Positions 41,194 to 51,144 of a DNA stretch of 64,000 nt are shown piece by piece (positions within the stretch are counted from its first letter, which is position 1; every line of letters starts with the position of its first letter). The position numbers and the translations under genes are program-made. The notes beneath the pieces were generated by a model. The model saw nothing but the letters and a program-made list of their open reading frames with translations, ran no database searches and had not been told where the DNA came from. Origin of the DNA: UBA4675 sp964601265 (lineage in GTDB: Bacteria; Bacillota; Clostridia; Christensenellales; Borkfalkiaceae); contig CAZRMT010000002.1 of assembly GCA_964601265.1 (NCBI GenBank), positions 1 through 64,000 of the forward strand, in the 5' to 3' direction.

Positions 41194-43008
41194 TTACAAC
41201 GATTTTAGCGAAAAATACTTAATAATGGCGTCCGCCGTTTTCTCTCCTATTCCGTCTACGCTCATAAGCAACGACTTTTCCGCTTGCGCAACAAGTTTTA
41301 CCGAACCTATAGTTTTTATTAAATCGGTAGCACGCTTTTTGCCTACGCCCTCTATTTCGGCAAGTTCGTTTTCCAAAGTTCTTTTATTCCTCAACGAACG
41401 GTGATAGGTAATTGCAAATCTATGCGCTTCGTCTCTTATCCGTTGTAATACCCTCAAAGCGTAATCTCTATGGTTTAAAACAACGGGGTCGTTTGAATGA
41501 ACGGTATAAATAAGTTCCTCTTTTTTTGCGAGCGATATTAAATCTATATCGCAACCGAATTCGTCAAAAATCTCTTTTACCGAAGAAAGTTGACCTTTTC
41601 CGCCGTCGATAACGATTAAATCGGGAACGGGAAAATTCTCGTCTTTATCGACAATCTTTTTTAGTCTTCGTCTTAAAACCTCTTGCAAACAAGAAAAATC
41701 GTCGTTGCCCGCCACCGTTTTTATTTTAAACTTTCGGTATTGATTTTTATTGGCTCGTCCGTTTGAAAAAACCACCATAGAACCGACTTTTTCAGTTCCG
41801 CTCGTATGCGAAATATCGTAACATTCCATACGCAAAGGAACTTTTTTTAAGTTGAGTATATCTTTTAAGCGTTCGCAAGCAAGCGTCGTCATATCCCGCT
41901 CTCTCACGATTTTACCGATATATCTTTCAAGATAATCTTTTGCATTGGTTAAAGCCATATCGGTAAGCAATTTTTTATCGCCTTTTCGGGCATAATTAAT
42001 TTTTACCTTTTTCCCGCCTAAAAGATAAAAATACTCGCTTAATTCCTCGCTTTCAGGAACGGGAAAATTTATTATTATTTCGTCGGGAAACTCTTTCCCT
42101 TTAACGTAATACTGCTTTAAAAATGCCGTAATATATTCGTCCGCTCCCGTGTAGCTTCCCTCCAAAGAAAAGCATCTTCCTCCAAGCGTTTTCCCCGCAC
42201 GTATCATAAGTATTGCAATAGCGGAAAAAATACCGTTGTCGACATAAGAAATAACGTCGGCGTTTATAAAACGATTTAAAGACACGATTTTTTTGCCGTC
42301 GATTTTTTTTAGCATTTTTAATTTTTCACGATAGCAAAGCGCAAGCTCGAATTGTTCGTTTTCGGCAAAGCGTTGCATTTTTTCGGTTAAAATTTCTTCG
42401 CAGTCGTCCGTTTCTCCGTTTAAAAAATCAATCGCCTTTTTAACTTGTTCTAAATATTCTTTTTCGTCACAGTAACCTGCACACGGCGCCAAACAAGCTT
42501 TTATATGATAATTTAAACATTCTTTACGTTTTTTCTCATCCAACGAATATTTACAAGAACGCAAACAATACACGCCGTTTACAACGTCAAGCATATCTTT
42601 AACGCTTACCCCGTTCATAAAAGGTCCGAAATATTTAGCTCCGTCTTTTTTTACTTTTCTGGTAATCTCGAAATACGGAAATTTATTTTTTAAATTTATT
42701 TTTAAATAAGGATACGTTTTATCGTCTTTAAGAAGTATATTATATCTCGGTTTATGTTTTTTTATAAGATTGTTTTCTAAAGTAAAAGCTTCGTTTTCGG
42801 TATTTGTAAGGATATAATAAAAATCGGCGACGTTAGACACCATCGCCGTAACTTTTTCGGGCTTGACGCTAGAATGAAAATATTGTCTAACCCTGTTTTT
42901 TAAATTTTTGGCTTTCCCGACATAAATAACGGCGTTATCGGCATTAAGCATAACGTAAACGCCTGGGTGGTCGGGTAATAATTTTAATTTTTTTTCAAGC
43001 TCGGTCAT
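41194..43008 (-). CDS. uvrC: excinuclease ABC subunit C
   Basis: The 604-residue nucleotide excision repair nuclease has an N-terminal GIY-YIG domain ('PGVYVMLNADNAVIYVGKAKNLKNRV'), a Cys-rich segment, UvrB-binding UVR motif (about 205-240), the RNase H-like nuclease core ('MECYDISHTSGTEKVGSMVVF', 'DLIVIDGGKGQL', 'RDEAHRFAITYHR'), and C-terminal helix-hairpin-helix motifs. It starts inside the cca end (14-base overlap) with no clear ribosome site, so translation is probably coupled. It is the last gene of the proS operon. Confidence 0.96.
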   Translation of the reverse strand: MTELEKKLKLLPDHPGVYVMLNADNAVIYVGKAKNLKNRVRQYFHSSVKPEKVTAMVSNVADFYYILTNTENEAFTLENNLIKKHKPRYNILLKDDKTYPYLKINLKNKFPYFEITRKVKKDGAKYFGPFMNGVSVKDMLDVVNGVYCLRSCKYSLDEKKRKECLNYHIKACLAPCAGYCDEKEYLEQVKKAIDFLNGETDDCEEILTEKMQRFAENEQFELALCYREKLKMLKKIDGKKIVSLNRFINADVISYVDNGIFSAIAILMIRAGKTLGGRCFSLEGSYTGADEYITAFLKQYYVKGKEFPDEIIINFPVPESEELSEYFYLLGGKKVKINYARKGDKKLLTDMALTNAKDYLERYIGKIVRERDMTTLACERLKDILNLKKVPLRMECYDISHTSGTEKVGSMVVFSNGRANKNQYRKFKIKTVAGNDDFSCLQEVLRRRLKKIVDKDENFPVPDLIVIDGGKGQLSSVKEIFDEFGCDIDLISLAKKEELIYTVHSNDPVVLNHRDYALRVLQRIRDEAHRFAITYHRSLRNKRTLENELAEIEGVGKKRATDLIKTIGSVKLVAQAEKSLLMSVDGIGEKTADAIIKYFSLKSL

Positions 43009-44323
43009 TTAAAAAATTTATTAAATCCTCTTTTATATTTTTTACTTTTTCGTTTATAACTGCGTCAAGCAAAAAGTTTAACGTTTCTCCCGTTTGTTTC
43101 CCGCTTATCCCGATTGCGTTAAGGTCGTCGCCGTTAACGGCAAGCATTTTTAAAAAATAACATTGATTTTCGCTTTTAATAAGGCTATATATCCGTTTTA
43201 TCTCGTTTAAATGCTTTAATCTTATCCTTATTGCTTTTTTGCTATGGGCTTTCGTATCGGCTTCTTGCAAACTTAAAAGCATACCGAATTTTTTATCTCC
43301 CAGCTCTCTTAAAGCGGTTTTAACGGCAATGGTATTTTCGGGTAAAACCTCGTCGTGCCGTTCTATAAGCTTTAAAACCGTAAAATAGGTTTCTTTATCG
43401 ACTTTCAATCTTTTTAAAACAGGTTTAGCAATCTCTACGCTTACTTTAGGATGCCCGTAAAAATGCCCTCGACCTTTTTCGTCTAACGTAAAACAATTCG
43501 GTTTTCCTATATCGTGTAACAAAAGAGCAAGCCTTATAGTCTTATCTCGCCTTGCCATTTCCACGCTTTTTGCAATATGCTCGTAAACGGTTAAAGAATG
43601 GAACACGCTACGCTGTTCAAAATCGAAACAAGGAACGATCTCCGGAATTATAACGGCAATAACCTCTCTGAATTTGGTTAAAACTTCGTAAACGTTATTT
43701 CCCGTTAAAATTTTATACAATTCTTCCGTTATGCGTTCAGCCGATATGTTTTTCAACAGTTCTTTATCGTTAAAAACAGCTTGCTCCGTTTTAAAATCGA
43801 CTTTAAACGAAAGTTGAGAAGAAAATCGCATAGCTCTAAGTATTCTTAAAGCGTCCTCTTTAAACCTTTTGCTTGGATCGTTTACACACCTTATAGTTTT
43901 ATTTTTTAAATCCCTAATTCCGCCGAAATAGTCTATAATGCCTTCTTTTTCGGAATACGCCAACGCATTAACGGTAAAATCACGCCTCGCTAAATCTTCT
44001 TTTAAGTCGCTGACAAACTCCACGGAAGACGGTCGCCTATGGTCTAAATATTCGTTGTCTTTACGAAACGTCGTCACTTCGTAAATTTTTCCGAAACAAA
44101 TCACGCCGACGGTTCCGTGTTTTAATCCCGAAAGAACCTTTTTCTCTTTTGAAAAGACCGAACAAATTTGTTCGGGAAGAGCGGAAGTGGCAATATCCAA
44201 GTCGTGACACTTCTTTTTTAATAAAAAATCTCTTACTGCTCCGCCCACGAGATAAGCTTTAAATCCGTTTGCTATTAACTTGTCCGAAATGTATTTAAAG
44301 CCTTTATCCGTTACCATTGTCAC
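42995..44323 (-). CDS. cca: CCA tRNA nucleotidyltransferase with HD domain
   Basis: The 442-residue enzyme adds or repairs the 3' CCA of tRNA. It has 'AYLVGGAVRDFLL', the catalytic DLD ('CHDLDIATSALPEQI'), 'RRDFTVNALAY', 'RFKEDALRILRAMRF', and an HD domain ('LALLLHDIGKP'). The best start is GTG at 44323, 10 bases after GGGAG; an in-frame ATG two codons later is possible. It lies between mnmE and uvrC in a tight operon. Confidence 0.94.
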   Translation of the reverse strand: MTMVTDKGFKYISDKLIANGFKAYLVGGAVRDFLLKKKCHDLDIATSALPEQICSVFSKEKKVLSGLKHGTVGVICFGKIYEVTTFRKDNEYLDHRRPSSVEFVSDLKEDLARRDFTVNALAYSEKEGIIDYFGGIRDLKNKTIRCVNDPSKRFKEDALRILRAMRFSSQLSFKVDFKTEQAVFNDKELLKNISAERITEELYKILTGNNVYEVLTKFREVIAVIIPEIVPCFDFEQRSVFHSLTVYEHIAKSVEMARRDKTIRLALLLHDIGKPNCFTLDEKGRGHFYGHPKVSVEIAKPVLKRLKVDKETYFTVLKLIERHDEVLPENTIAVKTALRELGDKKFGMLLSLQEADTKAHSKKAIRIRLKHLNEIKRIYSLIKSENQCYFLKMLAVNGDDLNAIGISGKQTGETLNFLLDAVINEKVKNIKEDLINFLNDRA

Positions 44324-44340
44324 TTAAAAAACGCTCCCGT

Positions 44341-45669
44341 TTATTTTCCGACGCAAAATTTAGAAAATATTTCGTCTATTATACTCTCGCTTGCAGTTTC
44401 GCCCGTTATTTCTCCGAGTAAAGACCATGTCTCCCTCACGTCGTATTCTATGAGTTCGAGCGGTACTTCTTCTATATTAAGACATACTTTTTTTATTGAA
44501 TTATATGCTTTTGTCAATGCCTCGTAATGCCTTTGCTCTATCAAAACGTCGGCGGTTGCGTCATGCGAATTTCCCATTCCCAAAGCATAAATTCTTTCTT
44601 TTAATTCTTTCGTATCTCCCGATAAAGCGGAATATTCTAAATCGTATTTTTCGCTAGATATAACGATTTCTTTATCGGATTTATTACAAACCCTTATACA
44701 AGGCACGTCTATTTTAGATAAAATTTTTTCGTCTTCTTCACTTAAAGGCTCGCTTCCGTCCATAATAAATAACGCAAGGTCACATTCTCCCAAAACCTTT
44801 CGAGAACGCTCTATGCCTATTTTTTCGACTTCGTCTTGACTTTCTCTTATTCCGGCGGTATCGTAAAGAACAAACTTAACGCCGTTTATATCCAACTCTC
44901 CCTCGACCACGTCCCTAGTAGTTCCCGCAACCGAAGTCACTATCGCTTTATCGCAATCGAGTAAACTGTTTAATATAGACGATTTACCCGTATTGGGTTT
45001 GCCGGCCAACGCCACTTTTACACCGTTTTTAATTCTGCTTCCGCTATTATAGGAAGAAAGCGTTTGTTCAAGCCTTTCCTTTATGTTTTCGCAAGTGGTT
45101 TTTAGTTTATAGGTGGCGGTTTCCTCTAACCCCTCTTCTGGATAATCGATATTAGCGTCCATTTCGGCAAGGCAATCCTTTAACTCGAGTTGCATTTCGG
45201 AAACTCTTTTACATAATCTTTCTCTGTACAAGGAATACCCCGCCTTAACTTGCGAAACGTACTCCGAATTTATCATGTCGATAAGCCCTTCGCAAGAAGA
45301 AAGCGAAAGTTTCCCGTTTAAAAACGCACGCTTGGTAAATTCGCCGTTCGTGGCGCCTCTTGCCCCTAGCGAAAAGGTTTTACTTAATATCCCTCTGGTA
45401 ATGGCTATACCGCCGTGACAGTGGAATTCCACCGTGTCCTCGCCCGTAAAAGAACGGGGGGCATGAAACACGACCATCATTCCGAAATCTTTAAAATCTC
45501 CGCCATCTATTTCGCCTACGTACATTACGTTGGGAATATATTCTTCTACTTTTTTAAGCGGAAAAAACATCTTTTCCGCAAGAGAAATCGAACCTTTTCC
45601 GCTTATTCTTATTATTGCGACTCCGCCTACGCCGTTCGCCGTAGAAATCGCTGAAATTATATCGTTCAT
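44341..45669 (-). CDS. mnmE: tRNA modification GTPase MnmE
   Basis: The 442-residue protein has the N-terminal folate-binding domain ('ISTANGVGGVAIIRISG'), a helical domain and an inserted G domain: P-loop GKPNTGKSSIL, 'DTAGIRE' and 'NKSD'. It ends in FCVGK, the C-terminal C-x-G-K motif. With MnmG it modifies U34 of certain tRNAs. Its start overlaps the preceding gene stop. The usual partner mnmG is not in the window. Confidence 0.96.
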   Translation of the reverse strand: MNDIISAISTANGVGGVAIIRISGKGSISLAEKMFFPLKKVEEYIPNVMYVGEIDGGDFKDFGMMVVFHAPRSFTGEDTVEFHCHGGIAITRGILSKTFSLGARGATNGEFTKRAFLNGKLSLSSCEGLIDMINSEYVSQVKAGYSLYRERLCKRVSEMQLELKDCLAEMDANIDYPEEGLEETATYKLKTTCENIKERLEQTLSSYNSGSRIKNGVKVALAGKPNTGKSSILNSLLDCDKAIVTSVAGTTRDVVEGELDINGVKFVLYDTAGIRESQDEVEKIGIERSRKVLGECDLALFIMDGSEPLSEEDEKILSKIDVPCIRVCNKSDKEIVISSEKYDLEYSALSGDTKELKERIYALGMGNSHDATADVLIEQRHYEALTKAYNSIKKVCLNIEEVPLELIEYDVRETWSLLGEITGETASESIIDEIFSKFCVGK

Positions 45670-46487
45670 CAGTTAAACATATCGTCGTCGGACGACTCGT
45701 TTCCACTATAGGAAGAATTATCGTTCTGATTTACAGTATTAAACTCACTAAAAGGCTCATCCTTCGGATTAACTTTTCCAAAATCATTAAACGGAGAATT
45801 TTCATTGTTTTGTCTAGGCGAATTATTAGCTCTCGGAGGAACGTTGGTATAATACACGTATCTTCTTGCATAATCGGCTTTCGGCGCATTTCTATAAACG
45901 AATACGAAAATCGGGAATAATCCGCTAAAGAAAATACAAAGCACGGTCATAAGCCAATATTTTCCCGTTCTTTGACGGAAAAAATCGTACATTAAAAAAT
46001 AAAGCAAAAAGCTAGACGCAAAAGTTAATATTTCAACCAAATACATATAATTATTTTCAGATTTTAAAATATAATTATCTACGTTCCAAGCGTCCTTTTT
46101 AAGAAAAAGAAGTTTTATGGTCGTGTTGTAATACTGTATCGTATTTAAAACAACGGAACACAAAAAACTACCTGCTGTAAGAGAAACCAATAATATTGTG
46201 AACGTTTTCTTTTTCATCCAACATATTTTTTCCGCATTGGAAGAGTTTAACAACACAATAAACTGTGCAAACGGAATCCACGCAAGCCAAGTTTTACTCA
46301 TTCCTTCTCGTTTTGCAATTTTTCTTACACCAAACGAAATAAAGAAGTATAAACATAGCATTAAACTTGCGTAAAGAATAACCGTCATCCAAGCAAAAGC
46401 TTTATATTTAAATAAGCTCCACTCTAAATCCGACGCGTCTACAAATGCTTTAATATAGAGTATAACAGTATTTACTGTACTAAGCAT
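45669..46487 (-). CDS. multi-pass membrane protein of unknown function
   Basis: The 272-residue protein has about four hydrophobic helices (near 30-52, 68-80, 95-113, 145-165 and 175-195, the second weak). A polar C-terminal tail rich in Asn, Ser and Asp (about 215-272) is probably disordered. I recognise no motif. It is placed between the CPBP protease gene and mnmE, with a good AGGAGGG site. Co-transcription with tRNA genes gives no strong clue to function. Confidence 0.6.
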   Translation of the reverse strand: MLSTVNTVILYIKAFVDASDLEWSLFKYKAFAWMTVILYASLMLCLYFFISFGVRKIAKREGMSKTWLAWIPFAQFIVLLNSSNAEKICWMKKKTFTILLVSLTAGSFLCSVVLNTIQYYNTTIKLLFLKKDAWNVDNYILKSENNYMYLVEILTFASSFLLYFLMYDFFRQRTGKYWLMTVLCIFFSGLFPIFVFVYRNAPKADYARRYVYYTNVPPRANNSPRQNNENSPFNDFGKVNPKDEPFSEFNTVNQNDNSSYSGNESSDDDMFN

Positions 46488-46501
46488 ATTCCCTCCTAAA
46501 T

Positions 46502-47614
46502 TTAAATAAATACTAATACCACTCCGACCACAATGGATACGGATAAAATGATAATCGAAAAAATATTATTTCCTTTTTTGTTTGCGGAAATAAAATTTTT
46601 ACCGTGTAAAAATAATTTTCCCGCTTCTAGCTCTTGATTTACCTCTTGCGTTTTATATGCGTAAACCTCTTTTATCGTCCTTTCTTTATCGTATATATAA
46701 ACTTTTTTGCTAAGCGGTATATCTCTGTTGACTTTTACATCTCTCTTTTCCTTTGAAATATAAAGTTTTACAAAATAGTACACCGCAACGGCAATAAAAC
46801 AAATTCCCACAAAAACCGTTACAGCATCATAAAACAAAAAGGCTTTATAATGATTTTCTTCTAAAAGTCCCTCAAAAATAGCAAGTACGTAAACGAATAA
46901 ATTATACATACCGTGCATTGCGCAACTCACGAAAAAGTTTTTAGTAGAAATCAACGCAAAAGCGATTGCTACCCCGCCTAAAAACTGTAGCAATAATTGA
47001 GAAGTATTGCCGTGAAAAATCGCAAACATCGCTCCCGAACAAATTATAGCGAAAAGCGAATCGAAGTTTTCGAGCGAACGCATAACAATGCTTCTCATTA
47101 AAGCCTCCTCGCATATGGCGGGAAGAATTACGGATAACACGAATGCATCTAACAACGTCCACCCGTTTACGGGATAATCCTCAACGTTAATTCCGGACGA
47201 AGGAAACAATTCCGAAAAATCGGAAGAAATTTGCATATGTGCGCTTGAAAACACAAAATACACTCCGCAGATAAGCAGTATGCCCATAAGGACGGGCACC
47301 ATACTGAACTTGCAAGCGTACCCTCCGCCGTTAAAAAGACTGACTTTACGAATTTTTGAGTACACGAACGCAAAAGCAAAAATTATAAGTTGAGAGTAAA
47401 CTATCGACACGCACGAAAGAAGCCAATAATCCTCTTTAAACGCCTTATACACTGTCGGAATACTCTTTACAACCCAAACAAATAACAGCGACGCCAAGTA
47501 AAAAAGCAAAGTAAAACTCAAAAAAACTATACCTGCGTCGTATTTTGCATAGCCGTTAGGATTATATTTCCCTCTATTATTAAGATGTGGTGCAAAATCG
47601 TTTTTTACTTTCAT
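46502..47614 (-). CDS. CPBP-family intramembrane metalloprotease
   Basis: The 370-residue membrane protein has the CPBP/Abi motifs: Glu169-Glu170 in CEEALMRSIVMR, FAIFHGN with the first His, and a following helix. These residues form the intramembrane active site of Rce1-like proteases. The C-terminal 100 residues after the last core helix form a basic soluble stretch ('KEKRDVKVNRDIPLSKK') and a final transmembrane helix. Substrates of bacterial members are mostly unknown and include peptide maturation and immunity. It is 15 bases downstream of proS. Confidence 0.82.
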   Translation of the reverse strand: MKVKNDFAPHLNNRGKYNPNGYAKYDAGIVFLSFTLLFYLASLLFVWVVKSIPTVYKAFKEDYWLLSCVSIVYSQLIIFAFAFVYSKIRKVSLFNGGGYACKFSMVPVLMGILLICGVYFVFSSAHMQISSDFSELFPSSGINVEDYPVNGWTLLDAFVLSVILPAICEEALMRSIVMRSLENFDSLFAIICSGAMFAIFHGNTSQLLLQFLGGVAIAFALISTKNFFVSCAMHGMYNLFVYVLAIFEGLLEENHYKAFLFYDAVTVFVGICFIAVAVYYFVKLYISKEKRDVKVNRDIPLSKKVYIYDKERTIKEVYAYKTQEVNQELEAGKLFLHGKNFISANKKGNNIFSIIILSVSIVVGVVLVFI

Positions 47615-47629
47615 ACTTTAAACCGTAAA

Positions 47630-49060
47630 TCAATACGCCCTTGCAAAATAAACGATGTGTTTAGCCTTTTTCTTACAAACGGGGCAAACGCAATTTTCGG
47701 CGCTGTCGCCCGCTATTACTCTTGCGGTCGCGGAAGTTTTTTCCTTTACGGCGTCCTCGCACGCTCTTTCTCCGCACCAAGGCGCTTTTACAAAGTTACC
47801 CGTATCGACGGCTTCCAATATTCCGTCTAAATCACTAGCCGTTTTAATACGTTTATCTCTGTATTCTCTGGACAATTCCAACATTTCCTTTTGCATAGAA
47901 TCGAGCATAGTTTTAAGCTCTGACAAATTATCCATAGATAACGTTCCCTTTTGGAAATTATCCCTTCTACTGAAACATATTTGATTGTTTTCTATATCTC
48001 TGGGACCTATCTCGACTCTAAGCGGAACACCTTTCATTTCCCATTCGTTAAACTTCCAACCGGGGCTTGCGTCTCTCGAATCGAGTTCCGCCCTAATTCC
48101 CATGTCGACTAATTTTTCGGTTAGCTCTTTAGCTTTATCCAAAACGCCGTCCTTATGCATGGCAACGGGAACCACGATTATTTGTATAGGCGCAACGACG
48201 GGAGGCAATTTTAATCCTCTTTGGTCGCCGTGAGCCATAATCAAAGCACCTATCATTCTAGTAGAGGTTCCCCAAGAAGTCGAATAGCCGTATTTCAATG
48301 AACTGTCTTTATCCAAAAATTTCATATCGAAAGACTTTGCGAAATTTTGCCCGAGATAGTGACTTGTACCGGCTTGCAAACTCTTTCCGTCAAGCATCAT
48401 CGCTTCCATACCGTAAGTAGCCACAGCGCCCGCAAATTTTTCTTTTTCGGTCTTTTTGCCCGTGATTACGGGAATAGCAAGCACTTCTTCGGCAAACTCT
48501 TTATATACCTGCAACATTTGTTGCGTATAATCTTCCGCCTCTTCCGCCGTTGAGTGAACGGTGTGTCCTTCCTGCCATAAAAACTCGCTCGTCCTTAAAA
48601 ACGGTCTGGTCGTTTTTTCCCAACGAACCACGTTACACCATTGGTTTATCAATATAGGTAAATCTCTATAAGACTGCATCCATTTAGAATACATACTGCC
48701 TATTATGGTTTCGCTTGTAGGACGAATTACTAATTTTTCAGATAACTCTTCTCCGCCCGCATAAGTTACGACCGCCACTTCGGGAGCAAACCCCTCTACG
48801 TGTTCGGCTTCTTTTTTTAAAAAACTTTCAGGTATAAGCATAGGGAAATAAGCGTTTTTAACGCCCTTTTTTGCAAACCTTTTATCCATCTCCTTTTGTA
48901 TAATTTCCCATATAGCATATCCGTACGGACGAATTACCATGGTGCCTTTTACGGGACCGTAATCGCATAACTGCGTTTTTATAACGACGTCGGTATACCA
49001 CTTTGGGAAATCTTTTTCGATGTCGGCTATTTCTTTTACAAATTGATTATCGTTTGCCAT
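47630..49060 (-). CDS. proS: prolyl-tRNA synthetase, eukaryote/archaeal-like type
   Basis: The product is 476 residues from ATG at 49060, which has AGAGGT 7 bases upstream; an in-frame upstream start would add 22 residues from the leader. Class II motifs are present ('GTMVIRPYGYAIWEIIQ', 'RPTSETIIGSMY', 'FLRTSEFLWQEGHTVH'). The short length and Zn-like C-terminus ending 'CPVCKKKAKHIVYFARAY' identify the form without the editing insertion that resembles archaeal ProS. It is first in the operon. Confidence 0.95.
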   Translation of the reverse strand: MANDNQFVKEIADIEKDFPKWYTDVVIKTQLCDYGPVKGTMVIRPYGYAIWEIIQKEMDKRFAKKGVKNAYFPMLIPESFLKKEAEHVEGFAPEVAVVTYAGGEELSEKLVIRPTSETIIGSMYSKWMQSYRDLPILINQWCNVVRWEKTTRPFLRTSEFLWQEGHTVHSTAEEAEDYTQQMLQVYKEFAEEVLAIPVITGKKTEKEKFAGAVATYGMEAMMLDGKSLQAGTSHYLGQNFAKSFDMKFLDKDSSLKYGYSTSWGTSTRMIGALIMAHGDQRGLKLPPVVAPIQIIVVPVAMHKDGVLDKAKELTEKLVDMGIRAELDSRDASPGWKFNEWEMKGVPLRVEIGPRDIENNQICFSRRDNFQKGTLSMDNLSELKTMLDSMQKEMLELSREYRDKRIKTASDLDGILEAVDTGNFVKAPWCGERACEDAVKEKTSATARVIAGDSAENCVCPVCKKKAKHIVYFARAY

Positions 49061-49097
49061 TGTCAACCTCTTAAAGTAAAAAGTATTATTTTGTACT

Positions 49098-49126
49098 ATT
49101 TTACCATTTATCCACGCTAAAAGCAA
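49098..49126 (-). promoter_or_regulatory. predicted proS operon promoter
   Basis: On the minus strand TTGCTT is followed after 17 bases by TAAAAT with extended TG. The untranslated leader would be only about 30 bases, so no T-box element is present. Confidence 0.5.
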
Positions 49127-49175
49127 GGAATATTTATAATATTATAATTACTAAATGTAACTTAAACGTACCCAA

Positions 49176-49207
49176 AACGAAAAATCGGAGCCTTAAACTC
49201 CGATTTT
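49176..49207 (-). terminator. intrinsic terminator after clpX
   Basis: The arms AAAATCGGAG/CTCCGATTTT (49181-49207) are followed by T-rich sequence (TCGTTTTGG) on the minus strand. Confidence 0.75.
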
Positions 49208-49224
49208 AAATTCGTTTTGTCTTT

Positions 49225-50466
49225 TTAAGCAATTTGCTTGTGTACTATTTTCGGTTTTTTCAATCCGTCAACCACGTCTTTATCTATAACGACTTCTTCT
49301 ACGGTATCGTCGGAAGGAACGTCGAACATGCAATCCAGCATTAAATTCTCAAAAATGGTTCTAAGTCCTCTGGCTCCCGTTTTTAAGTCAATGGCTTTGC
49401 GTGCAATAGCCTTGATGGCCTCGTCCTTAACGGTAAGATTAACGCCGTCGACTTCTAACAGTTTAGAGTATTGTTTTATCAGCGCGTTTTTGGGTTCGGT
49501 CATTATGGAAACCAATGCGTCCTCCGTTAACGCATTAAGCCCGACGGTAATCGGAATTCTTCCGACAAGCTCGGGTATAAGTCCGAAGCTTGTTAAATCT
49601 TGAGGTTGCAAATCTGCAAGTAAATCCGCTTCTTCTTCGTTTTTAAGGTCTATACTAGTACCAAAACCGATTCCGTAGGAACTTTTTCTTTTAGCAATAA
49701 TTTTATCTATCCCCACAAAAGCTCCTCCGCAAATAAACAAAATGTTAGTCGTGTCTATTTTTATCACTTCTTGTTGCGGATGTTTTCTTCCTCCTTGCGG
49801 GGGCACGGAAGCAACCGTGGATTCTATTATTTTTAATAACGCTTGCTGAACGCCTTCGCCCGAAACGTCTCTTGTAATAGAAGTATTTTCGCTTTTTCTT
49901 GCAAGTTTATCTATTTCGTCGATATAAATTATTCCTTTTTCGGCTTTTGCAATATCGTAATCGGCGTTTTGTATAAGCTTTAATAAAATATTTTCCACGT
50001 CCTCCCCGACGTATCCCGCTTCCGTTAAAGTAGTTGCGTCGGCAACGGCAAACGGAACGTTTAAAATTTTAGCGAGCGTCCTCGCAAGTAACGTTTTTCC
50101 GCTACCGGTAGGCCCTAAAAGCAAAATATTGCTTTTTTCTATTTCGGTGTTGTTTTCGTTTTCCGAACTCAACAAATTAACCCTTTTATAATGATTATAA
50201 ACCGCTACCGACAGTACTTTTTTTGCCTTTTCTTGTCCGATAACGTATTTATCCAATTCTTCCTTTATTTCAAAAGGCTTTAAGAGGTTTATTCCTCCGA
50301 CAAAATCTTTTTGTTCCAATTCGTCCAACGTATCTTTACACGCCATAATACATTCGTCGCAAATATAAAGTCCGTCCGGCCCCGAAACGAGTTGTTTTAC
50401 CGAATCGACGTCCTTATGACAAAAAGAACATCTTATGGTACGTTCGTTATTTTTTGAGCTGTTCAT
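49225..50466 (-). CDS. clpX: ClpX ATPase subunit
   Basis: The 413-residue AAA+ unfoldase feeds substrates to ClpP. The N-terminal zinc domain has Cys13, Cys16, Cys36 and Cys39. The AAA+ core shows Walker A GPTGSGKT, Walker B 'GIIYIDEIDK', and sensor and pore segments ('GGAFVGIDKII'; 'YVGEDVE'). It also has the ClpP-binding IGF-type loop (YGIGFGTSI). It follows clpP by 27 bases and is the last gene of tig-clpP-clpX. Confidence 0.97.
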   Translation of the reverse strand: MNSSKNNERTIRCSFCHKDVDSVKQLVSGPDGLYICDECIMACKDTLDELEQKDFVGGINLLKPFEIKEELDKYVIGQEKAKKVLSVAVYNHYKRVNLLSSENENNTEIEKSNILLLGPTGSGKTLLARTLAKILNVPFAVADATTLTEAGYVGEDVENILLKLIQNADYDIAKAEKGIIYIDEIDKLARKSENTSITRDVSGEGVQQALLKIIESTVASVPPQGGRKHPQQEVIKIDTTNILFICGGAFVGIDKIIAKRKSSYGIGFGTSIDLKNEEEADLLADLQPQDLTSFGLIPELVGRIPITVGLNALTEDALVSIMTEPKNALIKQYSKLLEVDGVNLTVKDEAIKAIARKAIDLKTGARGLRTIFENLMLDCMFDVPSDDTVEEVVIDKDVVDGLKKPKIVHKQIA

Positions 50467-50493
50467 TTTTTAGAATACTCCTTTAATTTTTAG

Positions 50494-51081
50494 TTATCTC
50501 TTATCGTAAATTCCGTCTATAATTCCGTACTCCAACGCCTCTTGCGTAGTCATATAATTATCCCTGTCGGTATCTCTTTCTATCTCGGAATAATCTCTTC
50601 CCGTATTTTCCGCAAGAATTGAATTCAATTTCTTTTTCGTTTTAAGGATTTGCTCGGCTTGAATAGAAATATCCGTAGCCTGCCCCTGCGCTCCGCCGAG
50701 CGGTTGGTGAATCATAATTTCTGCATTTTTTAACGCAAAACGCTTACCTTTCGTGCCTCCCGCAAGCAAAAACGCACCCATGCTAGCCGCCATTCCGACG
50801 CAAATTGTACAAACGTCGCATTTTATATATCTCATCGTATCGTAAATAGCAAAACCCGCCGTTACTAACCCGCCCGGGCTATTTATATAAATATATATGT
50901 CTTTCGTGCTGTCTTTTGATTCAAGATATAAAAGTTGCGCAACTACGGAATTAGCAAGTTGCATATCTATTTCGTCGGCAATAAATATTACTCTGTCTTC
51001 AAGCAAACGAGAATATATGTCGTATACTCTTTCGCCTCTGTCGGACTGGTCTATTACTGTGGGAATATAATTTTTTATCAT
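50494..51081 (-). CDS. clpP: ClpP protease subunit
   Basis: The product is 195 residues from ATG at 51081 (AAAGGAG 6 bases upstream). The catalytic Ser100 lies in GMAASMG and His125 in MIHQP. The usual Gln of GQAAS is Met here. Assembly features 'INSPGG' are intact. With ClpX it forms the ATP-dependent protease for misfolded and tagged proteins. Confidence 0.96.
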   Translation of the reverse strand: MIKNYIPTVIDQSDRGERVYDIYSRLLEDRVIFIADEIDMQLANSVVAQLLYLESKDSTKDIYIYINSPGGLVTAGFAIYDTMRYIKCDVCTICVGMAASMGAFLLAGGTKGKRFALKNAEIMIHQPLGGAQGQATDISIQAEQILKTKKKLNSILAENTGRDYSEIERDTDRDNYMTTQEALEYGIIDGIYDKR

Positions 51082-51099
51082 TTTAGCTCCTTTAAAACA

Positions 51100-51133
51100 A
51101 AAAGTTTGCAAGAAAAACTCCCCGCAAACTTTT
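51100..51133 (-). terminator. hairpin between tig and clpP, possible partial terminator
   Basis: On the minus strand AAAAGTTTGC/GCAAACTTTT with a 14-base loop is followed by TTTTTGTTTT. Placed in the 63-base gap between trigger factor and clpP, it may reduce read-through and set different levels for the two. Confidence 0.55.
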
Positions 51134-51144
51134 CCTAAGTATCT

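Noticed and set aside
46502..47614. CPBP protease as part of a bacteriocin maturation or immunity locus
   Set aside because: No small leader peptide or bacteriocin exporter is nearby; the gene lies in a housekeeping operon.
49061..49126. A T-box leader ahead of prolyl-tRNA synthetase
   Set aside because: The predicted leader is about 30 bases, too short, and no T-box sequence is present.
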